NCBI GenBank assembly: GCA_021161405.1
Contig: JAGHAR010000078.1
Coordinates: forward strand, 1-5,446
Source: Candidatus Iainarchaeum sp.
GTDB taxonomy: Archaea > Iainarchaeota > Iainarchaeia > Iainarchaeales > JAGHAR01
Length of the DNA: 5,446 nt
Direction: 5' to 3'
Each line of letters starts with the position of its first letter. Within the stretch, counting starts at the first letter, position 1. The notes beneath the pieces are model-generated. The model was given only the letters and a program-made list of their open reading frames with translations. It ran no database searches and was not told where the DNA came from. Below, piece after piece: positions 1 through 5,400 of the stretch. The position numbers and the translations under genes were made by a program.

Positions 1-688
1 CTATAAATTTTTGCACATCAGCATCTTGTTTCTGCTCCAGCTCATTATAGCCTGGAAGGTTTTCTATTGCCTGCAAATTCGTACGTTGTGCATTTGCTAT
101 GCCTGTTGCAATTGCAAGCTTATAGCTGTATGCCTGCTGATCAATAAGCAGCGGCTTTCCGAACATTATTTCTTCAAAGTTTTTCACGTAGTTAGCATTG
201 GCAGGCATTATTACATACAAACTGTAAACAAACACAAACAGAGCAACAATGTTGCACGTTAGGCCAGCTGCCCAAATACCTGTTCTAAGCGTAGGGAATC
301 TTTTTAGTTCGTTTTGCTTTGCAGAGGCAAGCTGTGAAGAGGCAACCAAGCTAACACTCAGGCCCAGGCCAACAATAGTTAGCCATGGTTTCGAGAGTGA
401 AAGGCCAACTACTAAAGCAGCAACAGCGGAAAAAACAAAACTCTCTATACTCAAAATTTTTGGGTTAATGCTTTGCGAAAAGCTCACTGTGCCTGCAATT
501 GCCATACTTAACAAAAATATTGAAAGCCACAGGACAGGGTTTACAATGCTCTTATATATTTCAACAAACCGCAGATTCCACAAACTTTCAATAGAGAAAC
601 TCATGTTAAGAAAGAACAACCCAAGCAGGACTGTAGATAGGAAAAAAAGCGCGATAACAGCGTTTTCTCTAATTTTGGCAAATACCAT
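1..688 (-). CDS. Polytopic membrane protein of unknown function, 3' end missing at window edge
   Basis: The first 229 codons of a minus-strand gene are present, open to the left edge with no stop. I do not recognise the family. By eye there are five hydrophobic segments, at about residues 9-28, 49-69, 84-99, 102-121 and 138-161. The loop at 122-137 is rich in Lys and Arg (K124, K129, R130, R135) and the N-terminus has K5 and R7. The positive-inside rule therefore puts the N-terminus inside and the region after residue 162 outside. That outer part is soluble-looking and rich in Gln, Asn and Ala, and may be the start of an extracytoplasmic domain. The ATG at 688 lies 4 bases after the map stop codon, with GTGAT (692-696) as a likely ribosome-binding site overlapping that stop. 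This suggests coupling to map. It is a real gene because it is continuous over the whole stretch, hydrophobic in a regular pattern and tightly packed. Its function cannot be told from sequence. Confidence 0.8.
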   Translation of the reverse strand, partial: MVFAKIRENAVIALFFLSTVLLGLFFLNMSFSIESLWNLRFVEIYKSIVNPVLWLSIFLLSMAIAGTVSFSQSINPKILSIESFVFSAVAALVVGLSLSKPWLTIVGLGLSVSLVASSQLASAKQNELKRFPTLRTGIWAAGLTCNIVALFVFVYSLYVIMPANANYVKNFEEIMFGKPLLIDQQAYSYKLAIATGIANAQRTNLQAIENLPGYNELEQKQDADVQKFI

Positions 689-691
689 CTT

Positions 692-696
692 ATCAC
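692..696 (-). promoter_or_regulatory. Probable ribosome-binding site of the left-edge membrane protein
   Basis: Read on the minus strand the sequence is GTGTGATAAG followed by ATG. GTGAT matches part of the archaeal Shine-Dalgarno core (GGTGAT) and lies 3 bases before the start. It overlaps the TGA stop of map (693-695), so ribosomes ending map are placed at this start. The match is short. Confidence 0.4.
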
Positions 697-1589
697 ACTA
701 TCCTTATTATTTCACCATTAAAAGCTAAAAAGCTTGCTTCCGCCTGGCTAACAAGAGAACCTTCTATATCTTTTAGGATTGGATATTCCTTAAGGCAACC
801 GTGCATGATTAATTCTCTCAAAGCCAACTTTGTTTGGAATTCGTTTAGCTTTAATTCCTCACAGTAAAGCCAACGCTCCGCGAAAGGCAATGTTTTAAAT
901 CTCTCCATAATAAAATTCAGCAAATTCCTTGCATGTTTGCTCCTTACTGGTTTGATTTCATCAATAGAGTATATTTGCACTTCATGAGAGTCCCTTACGT
1001 AACCATTGCCTGTTGATGCAAACGGTTCTATTGCAAAAGCTATATCTTTAATTTCTAGTGTGCTTTTGTTCGAGGTGTTTGGAATAGTTGGCTCTGCATG
1101 CGCCTCATACTGCGCTAAGCCGTGCCCGGATAAATTTGCAATTGGTTTGAAGCCAAAAGCCCTGATTGTTTCTTCGATTGTTTTTCCAATTTCCCCCAAA
1201 GTTATCCCTTCTTTCAGTATTTTTTCTGTGTTCCTTAGCGCTTCTTTGCTTGCTTTTATTAATTCATTGTGTTCTTTATTATAACTTATACTGAATGCAG
1301 CATCAGCAATATATCCGTCAATATGAACACCTATGTCAACTTTCATTATATCTTTCTTTGTAAATTTTTTTGCATCGTCTTTTGCAGGAGTTCTGTGTGC
1401 TGCTTCGTTGTTTAGCGAGAGATTTACTGGAAAGGCAGGGCTTGCTTTTTCTTTAGCTATCTTTTCTTCAATTTTTGTTGCGATCTCGAGGAGTGTCTGC
1501 TCTGGCCTGATGAATTCCTTAGCATATTTTATAATTTTTTGCAGAATTTTACCTGCCTTTATGTAATTTTCTACCTCTTCTTCCTTCAT
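693..1589 (-). CDS. map: Methionine aminopeptidase, type II (archaeal)
   Basis: This cytosolic dinuclear-metal enzyme removes the initiator Met from new proteins with small second residues. Counting from the ATG at 1589 the protein has 298 residues, the usual size for archaeal MetAP2, which lacks the long N-terminal extension of the eukaryotic enzyme. All five metal ligands can be placed by comparison with the Pyrococcus enzyme: D85 and D96 in the KVDIGVHIDGYIAD block, H156 in NLSGHGL, E188 in AIEPF and E284 in VSQAE. Catalytic-site histidines H65 (NNEAAH) and H164 (YEAH) are also present. The segment between E188 and E284 holds the helical insertion typical of type II. One small deviation is VSQAEASF, where VSQAEHT is common. 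A longer in-frame start exists at 1634, but I reject it. The ATG at 1589 overlaps the upstream TAA stop (TAATG), has AGGAG 6 bases before it, and gives the family's usual N-terminus (acidic run, then YIKAGKI). The enzyme is expected to be active. Confidence 0.96.
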   Translation of the reverse strand: MKEEEVENYIKAGKILQKIIKYAKEFIRPEQTLLEIATKIEEKIAKEKASPAFPVNLSLNNEAAHRTPAKDDAKKFTKKDIMKVDIGVHIDGYIADAAFSISYNKEHNELIKASKEALRNTEKILKEGITLGEIGKTIEETIRAFGFKPIANLSGHGLAQYEAHAEPTIPNTSNKSTLEIKDIAFAIEPFASTGNGYVRDSHEVQIYSIDEIKPVRSKHARNLLNFIMERFKTLPFAERWLYCEELKLNEFQTKLALRELIMHGCLKEYPILKDIEGSLVSQAEASFLAFNGEIIRIV

Positions 1590-2485
1590 TAGTGTCTCCT
1601 CATCCTCATAAACAGTAGAGCAGCTATCGCACATATTATTATCGCGGAAATTATATAACCAATTATTCCGAAGAGGGCAGCAAAATTCTCTTTTTCCTGT
1701 TTTTCTTTCTTTTCCTGTTCAGCAATTACTGGCATATTTTTATCTTGTGGTTCAATGCATACTCCTTGGCTGCACATAAATTCGCACCTTACTCTTTCTA
1801 ATTCCTTTTTTTCAATATTCCCATCACATTCGCTGCTGTGGCCAGAGCAGAATTGTGTAAAGGATATTTTTACAGCATAATTGTTGTCACAGATTCGTTC
1901 AACCCATTTCTTGCAAGCAGTTTCAGGACTCTTGAAATGACATCCATCGCAGCATTCTCCCTCGCTGCATTCACATCTTTCTTTCTCTTCAAGACATATT
2001 AGCTGCCATTTTGCCCTATTTCCAAGATGTGAGCCGTGAAATGCATAATGAATCTTTTTCAGCAGCCCGTTTTTTACATCCAATTTTATTTCGAAGAATT
2101 TGTCTGTCTGATTTGCTAGATTCTGTTTGAAATAGTAGTTATTCTCCTCACTAAGCGTTATTTCTTTCGGCAAATCGCTGAACATCGCTCCCCGCGTTTC
2201 AAACAACAATTTCAGCTTAATACAATTCAATGGTAGAATCTTTAAATCTGCTAGCCTGCAGTTTATAAGTGCAGATGAAATATTGCCTTGGCTATAGATA
2301 GGTGTGTTCAGGAAATTTGCATCTCTGTCTATATCATAAGTATTTGCGGTAAATTCCCAAACAGAATTTACAACGTTCACGTAACATTTCTGTATTGTGC
2401 TCTCGGAAAAGAGTGGCTGCATTAAGCATAAAACTGTTAGAAAGAAAACAAAGCCGAGAATTGCTCTACGCATGCCTTTTCCCAT
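1589..2485 (-). CDS. Secreted, membrane-anchored Cys-rich protein with a disintegrin-like cysteine module
   Basis: A 298-residue single-pass surface protein. It has an N-terminal signal sequence (basic residues K3, R6, R7, hydrophobic stretch 8-22), a large outer region, a charged Lys/Glu/Gln stalk (about 255-267), one C-terminal transmembrane helix (about 270-293) and a short basic tail (RMRRH), so type I topology. The outer region has 16 cysteines, of which 12 fall in residues 171-243 or just before it, at 164. Residues 171-220 read C-x-C-x4-CC-x2-C-x-F-x6-C, a gap, then C-x-G-x-S-x2-C. I recognise this pattern from the second half of disintegrin domains. Residues 30-160 look like a separate domain I cannot name, with two possible N-glycosylation sequons (N68, N125). 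There is no lipobox. Many paired cysteines suggest disulfides formed outside the cell. A role in surface binding or adhesion is only inference. A second start at 2473 (M5) follows GGGAAAAGGC and is a real alternative. The gene overlaps map by one base. Confidence 0.85.
   Translation of the reverse strand: MGKGMRRAILGFVFFLTVLCLMQPLFSESTIQKCYVNVVNSVWEFTANTYDIDRDANFLNTPIYSQGNISSALINCRLADLKILPLNCIKLKLLFETRGAMFSDLPKEITLSEENNYYFKQNLANQTDKFFEIKLDVKNGLLKKIHYAFHGSHLGNRAKWQLICLEEKERCECSEGECCDGCHFKSPETACKKWVERICDNNYAVKISFTQFCSGHSSECDGNIEKKELERVRCEFMCSQGVCIEPQDKNMPVIAEQEKKEKQEKENFAALFGIIGYIISAIIICAIAALLFMRMRRH
1596..1600 (-). promoter_or_regulatory. Shine-Dalgarno site that fixes the map start
   Basis: AGGAG on the minus strand lies 6 bases before the ATG at 1589 and inside the last codons of the upstream Cys-rich gene. 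It supports the shorter map protein and re-initiation coupling through the TAATG stop-start overlap. Confidence 0.75.
1910..1975 (-). other. Core of the disintegrin-like Cys module (about residues 171-192)
   Basis: This encodes C171, C173, C178, C179, C182, F184 and C191 of the Cys-rich protein, with the sub-motif GECCDGCHFK. Disintegrins carry G-x-CC-x2-C-x-F-K followed by a Cys-Arg or Cys-Lys about seven residues later; here the residue after C191 is Lys. The later CSGHSSEC (residues 213-220) corresponds in form to the disintegrin C-x-G-x-S-x2-C. The similarity was judged by eye from remembered family sequences, not by an alignment program. Confidence 0.5.
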
Positions 2486-2511
2486 TTTAAATTAAACACT
2501 GCAACTTATTG

Positions 2512-2521
2512 TTAAATTTAT
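2512..2521 (-). promoter_or_regulatory. Possible TATA box before the Cys-rich gene
   Basis: ATAAATTTAA on the minus strand is centred about 31 bases before the ATG at 2485, in the 43-base spacer after the polymerase stop. If used, transcription would begin almost at that ATG (leaderless), or about 15 bases before the alternative ATG at 2473. The spacer is AT-rich throughout, so a chance match is quite possible and read-through from the polymerase gene is also possible. Confidence 0.3.
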
Positions 2522-2528
2522 CGTTAAA

Positions 2529-4916
2529 CTACCAATAGCTCCCTAATGTTTTTTGTTTTCCGCCATGAATTAAATCGTCCTTACTATATCCCAGCTCATT
2601 CATTATCTTTATGACTGCTGGAATCACTTGGTTGTTGATGTAATACTCAGCATCGTAGTCTCCTTCCTTTACAAATTCTTCCATTTCTGCCCTTTCAGAT
2701 ATGCTTTTTCCACGCCTTGTTATTATATAGCCGATTACTGAGCCAATGCCGATATGTTTTCCTCGCGCTATGGCTTTTTTTGCGGCAGCCACAGATGGAC
2801 CAATAGCTTCGTAGCTTGACAAGCTCTTTTTTATTTGCGTAAGGATTACAAGATCCTCCTTTTTCACAGCCCCGCTTTTTAACTTGTTGATAACATTTCT
2901 CACAATTTTTACGGCCTTGGCAGGATTTCCTTCTTTTAGAATTGCTTCAATTACTTTCCTCTGCGTCTTTTTTGCTATTGGAGCCCAGTCCCTTCTTACA
3001 TACTCAAAGCCCACAATCTTTAGATTTCCTTCTTCATCTATTAGGGCGTAGCGCTTCTTTGCAGCTTTTTCGTCTGACTTCTTTGTTACGAATATTCCTC
3101 TCTTGTAGAATCCTTCTAATTCAAGCTGCATCACTCCTGGCAACTTTGCATTTATATTTTCAACAAATTTTATTATATCCTGCTTGCTTTTTCCTTCCGG
3201 TATTGCTAAGAACGCACTATCTGTGTCTCCGTATAAAAATTCAAAACCAAGTTTTTCAGCTTCCTGTCCAACAAATTTCACATACTTCCTGCTGAATGCT
3301 GTTATAGCACTGGCCGCTTCTCTTGAATACCATCTGCTCCTTGCATAGCCAAGATAGCCGTAGAATGAATTCAAAATTATTTTCAATGCATGCTGTCGCG
3401 CATTCAATACCTCATACTCTTTCGAATCTTTACTTTTTTCTTTCAGCATCTTTTTGATTTTCATCCTCCTGAAGAACAATTCCTCTATTGTTTCAGGAAC
3501 AAACCCTTTCTTTTTGGTGCAGAAATATACTCCGTTTGGTGCAGTATTTTTTTCTTTACATTCTTTGTGGCCACAATTTATGGTTTCTGGGCTTATGTTG
3601 TGGGTTATTATAATTGTCGGATGCAAACTGCTAAAGTCAAGCACAGCTATCCTCTCATGCAGTCCCTTTTTTGGCTCTTTTACATAGCCGCCCTCGTACG
3701 TTGTTTCTATCCTCGTGCTTACTTCCTCTTCAGAAGGTTTATTCGGTATCAATATGTTCTTTTCAAATGCCTTTCTAAAGAGCAAAGATTCAACTAATGT
3801 AGAAGCGCTTGCGCGAACAACATCAAAAGGAGTTAGTTTTACAAGCCTGCAGAGCTCAATTATTAATGTAAGGTACTTTTTTGCTATCTTATATGTTGCA
3901 ATTGAGTCCTCTAAATTGTATCGTGCAAGTTTCTCTAATGAAGAGCCGTTTTGCCACATCTCTGTTATGCTTTTAGATGGTATCTTTTCCTTCTTCTCGT
4001 TTAGTATAACCTCAACAACCGATTCCAGGTCAAACTTAACAAGATTTACTACGGCAAGCTTAGCCAACAGCGTAAGCATCGCATAAACATCGATATGTTG
4101 CATCCCCTCTATTCTGAAAGCTTTTGTTAAACCTTTTGTAACAGCTTTCGGCTCAGAGTCATCAATACCAATAGCAAACTTTATGCCAAGCTCACGACAT
4201 CTTTCTCTTAGATAAGGAATATCGAAGCCGTCTCCGTTATAGGTTAGCAGTATATCGGGATTCTTTTTCTTGATTGTGTTGATTAACTCGGTTAGCATGC
4301 TTTTTTCGTCCTTGAAAGATTTTACAAATTTTGCATTTTTAATTTCCTTTGAGGATAGCACTGTTGCTTCCTTTTCATCAACTATTGAAACGGTTAGTAT
4401 CTGGTCTTTTTTTGGATCCGGAAACCTTTCAGGTGCCAGTGTTTCAATATCTATTGCCAGCATCTTGAGTTTTGGCTCGCAATCTATCTTCTCTATTTTA
4501 TCTTTTGTTATTTTCGCGCAGTTTAGTGGCTCTACAGCATAATCTATTAGAAACCTTTTTGCAAAAGGAATGTCGTGTTCTCTTAGCTCTATAACACTCG
4601 GCAATTCTTTAATTTCTTCCCTTGATTTTGCCAGCCCTTGTGTTGTTGCAAATACTAACTTCAAAACTTTCTCTGCATTATCTTTCTTTACTTCTTCAAT
4701 CTTCTTTATGGAATACTCCTCAGTATTAACATTCTCAATTTCTTTCTTTGCCTGTTTTTTGTCTGAGACAACAGCATAATAATATGGCCAAAAATCCTCC
4801 CATTGGATTTCTTTCTTTTTGGAATTTTCTTTAGCGAGAATTGTTATTATTGATCTGCTCTTATTTTCCTTTTCATCTATTGCTATATTCTTATAATTTA
4901 CATCGAGCACAAGCAT
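2529..4916 (-). CDS. polB: Family B DNA polymerase with 3'-5' proofreading exonuclease
   Basis: A 795-residue DNA-directed DNA polymerase, about the size of the Pyrococcus enzyme and with no intein. The N-terminal domain keeps HDIPFAKRFLID (about 114-125), part of the pocket with which archaeal PolB senses uracil in the template. The exonuclease is intact: Exo I D156-I-E158, Exo II N227 to D232 (YNGDGFD), Exo III Y333 to D337 (YNLED). The polymerase motifs are A at D427-FSSLHPTII, B at K512-IILNSFYG and C at Y562-GDTDS, with catalytic D427, D564 and D566. Then come KKRYA (620-624) and RRDW (641-644). Motif A is odd: H432 replaces the steric-gate Tyr. C453 and C466 match the spacing of a disulfide pair known in Thermococcales enzymes, and C448 and H450 lie nearby. 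The last eight residues (QKTLGSYW) form a PIP box for PCNA. The assignment is firm; the role as main replicase or as a second PolB is not decided here. It is divergent from the coiled-coil gene. Confidence 0.97.
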   Translation of the reverse strand: MLVLDVNYKNIAIDEKENKSRSIITILAKENSKKKEIQWEDFWPYYYAVVSDKKQAKKEIENVNTEEYSIKKIEEVKKDNAEKVLKLVFATTQGLAKSREEIKELPSVIELREHDIPFAKRFLIDYAVEPLNCAKITKDKIEKIDCEPKLKMLAIDIETLAPERFPDPKKDQILTVSIVDEKEATVLSSKEIKNAKFVKSFKDEKSMLTELINTIKKKNPDILLTYNGDGFDIPYLRERCRELGIKFAIGIDDSEPKAVTKGLTKAFRIEGMQHIDVYAMLTLLAKLAVVNLVKFDLESVVEVILNEKKEKIPSKSITEMWQNGSSLEKLARYNLEDSIATYKIAKKYLTLIIELCRLVKLTPFDVVRASASTLVESLLFRKAFEKNILIPNKPSEEEVSTRIETTYEGGYVKEPKKGLHERIAVLDFSSLHPTIIITHNISPETINCGHKECKEKNTAPNGVYFCTKKKGFVPETIEELFFRRMKIKKMLKEKSKDSKEYEVLNARQHALKIILNSFYGYLGYARSRWYSREAASAITAFSRKYVKFVGQEAEKLGFEFLYGDTDSAFLAIPEGKSKQDIIKFVENINAKLPGVMQLELEGFYKRGIFVTKKSDEKAAKKRYALIDEEGNLKIVGFEYVRRDWAPIAKKTQRKVIEAILKEGNPAKAVKIVRNVINKLKSGAVKKEDLVILTQIKKSLSSYEAIGPSVAAAKKAIARGKHIGIGSVIGYIITRRGKSISERAEMEEFVKEGDYDAEYYINNQVIPAVIKIMNELGYSKDDLIHGGKQKTLGSYW
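2532..2555 (-). other. PIP box (PCNA-binding peptide) at the C-terminus of PolB
   Basis: Codons for residues 788-795, QKTLGSYW, immediately before the stop. They fit Q-x2-(L/I/M)-x2-aromatic-aromatic. Pyrococcus PolB has a similar peptide at the same place (Q-x2-L-x2-W-L). It implies a sliding-clamp partner and processive synthesis. Confidence 0.8.
3616..3645 (-). other. PolB motif A with His at the steric-gate position
   Basis: This encodes residues 427-436, DFSSLHPTII. The codons read GAC TTT AGC AGT TTG CAT CCG ACA ATT ATA. The canonical form is D-x2-SLYPSII, in which the Tyr blocks the 2'-hydroxyl of ribonucleotides. The CAT codon is plain in the sequence. It is one base change from TAT. 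Confidence 0.9.
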
Positions 4917-4940
4917 AGTAAATCTTTTTAAGCATCTTTA

Positions 4941-4949
4941 TTTTAATAT
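4941..4949. promoter_or_regulatory. Shared TATA-like element for two divergent genes
   Basis: On the minus strand ATATTAAAA spans -33 to -25 from the polB ATG (4916). On the plus strand the same stretch, TTTTAATAT, is centred about 30 bases before the ATG at 4975. Both distances suit archaeal TATA boxes with start sites at or a few bases before the ATG. A second candidate for the plus-strand gene is CTTTTTAAGC at 4924-4933, which would give a leader of about 20 bases. No BRE or operator could be assigned with confidence. Confidence 0.5.
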
Positions 4950-4965
4950 TATTCACTTTTTAGTA

Positions 4966-4970
4966 GTGAT
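4966..4970 (+). promoter_or_regulatory. Probable ribosome-binding site of the coiled-coil gene (or a GTG start)
   Basis: GTGAT followed by AGAG and then ATG at 4975. It matches part of the archaeal core GGTGAT at a spacing of 4 bases. The same GTG could instead be an in-frame start adding three residues (Met-Ile-Glu). I prefer the ATG because the motif recurs at the same place before the left-edge membrane gene. Confidence 0.4.
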
Positions 4971-4974
4971 AGAG

Positions 4975-5400
4975 ATGCCAAAACAAAAGAAACAAAACCC
5001 AAAAACAATTTTGCTTTCAGATATAGTTGGCGATATCAAATCTTTGCATTCAAGCGTGCTTGTTCTCTCTCAGAAGATAAATTTTTTGGTAAAAAACGAG
5101 AAAATTTTGGGAAAGAATTTGGTTGTGCTTAACAAGAAAATAAACAGCATAAGGCAGGATTTGGATTCTGTACAACAACTCGTTTCGTCTGCTTCAACTC
5201 CAAAAATTCAAGAAATGGAAAAGAGGCTCTCAGCAATAGAAAGCGAACTCGAGTCATTGAAATTTGAATTGAACGATCTGAAGGAAAATGCTGCTTCGGC
5301 ATCAGAATTAAAAGAGATAAAGCATATTGTTGAGGCTATAAACCCTCTCGAGTTTGTTACCTTGGATCAGCTAAAAGAAATTTTGAAAAAGAAGAAATAG
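4975..5400 (+). CDS. Small coiled-coil protein of unknown function
   Basis: A 141-residue protein (144 if the GTG at 4966 is used) that I cannot assign to a named family. It starts with a very basic Lys/Gln-rich tail (MPKQKKQNPK). From about residue 15 to 117 it is almost all predicted helix with hydrophobic residues in heptad-like spacing, for example in LSQKINFLVK and LSAIESELESLKFELNDLK, broken by a Ser/Ala/Pro stretch near 72-76 (SSASTP). It ends in a compact segment, INPLEFVTLDQLKEILKKKK, with helix-breaking Asn-Pro and a Lys tail. It has no signal peptide, membrane segment or Cys, so it is probably cytosolic. The shape suggests an oligomerising or scaffold protein, and the basic tails could bind nucleic acid or other acidic partners, but that is inference. 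It shares an intergenic region with polB and may be co-expressed with it. The length, codon use and clean start and stop make it a likely real gene. Confidence 0.82.
   Translation: MPKQKKQNPKTILLSDIVGDIKSLHSSVLVLSQKINFLVKNEKILGKNLVVLNKKINSIRQDLDSVQQLVSSASTPKIQEMEKRLSAIESELESLKFELNDLKENAASASELKEIKHIVEAINPLEFVTLDQLKEILKKKK

Noticed and set aside
249..728. Long plus-strand open frame opposite the left-edge membrane gene, and a shorter one at 11-262
   Set aside because: Both are antisense to a continuous minus-strand frame with regular membrane helices and tight operon spacing. Their translations show no domain and, at 11-262, odd runs of Cys, Tyr and Leu typical of antisense frames.
1590..1634. 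N-terminal extension of map starting at 1634
   Set aside because: It overlaps 46 bases of the upstream gene, has no family counterpart, and a better ribosome-binding site and start lie at 1589.
2426..2485. Lipoprotein signal in the Cys-rich protein (Cys at residue 20)
   Set aside because: The residues before it are T-V-L, and Leu directly before Cys does not fit a lipobox; a C-terminal anchor is also present.
2942..4779. Several plus-strand open frames of 69-135 codons opposite polB
   Set aside because: They lie wholly inside the well-supported polymerase gene, give Ser/Leu/Phe-rich translations typical of the complement of Lys/Glu-rich coding sequence, and have no recognisable motif.
2529..4916. 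Possible intein or inactivated exonuclease in PolB
   Set aside because: All motifs follow one another at normal spacing with no insertion of intein size, and the Exo I-III acidic residues are all present.
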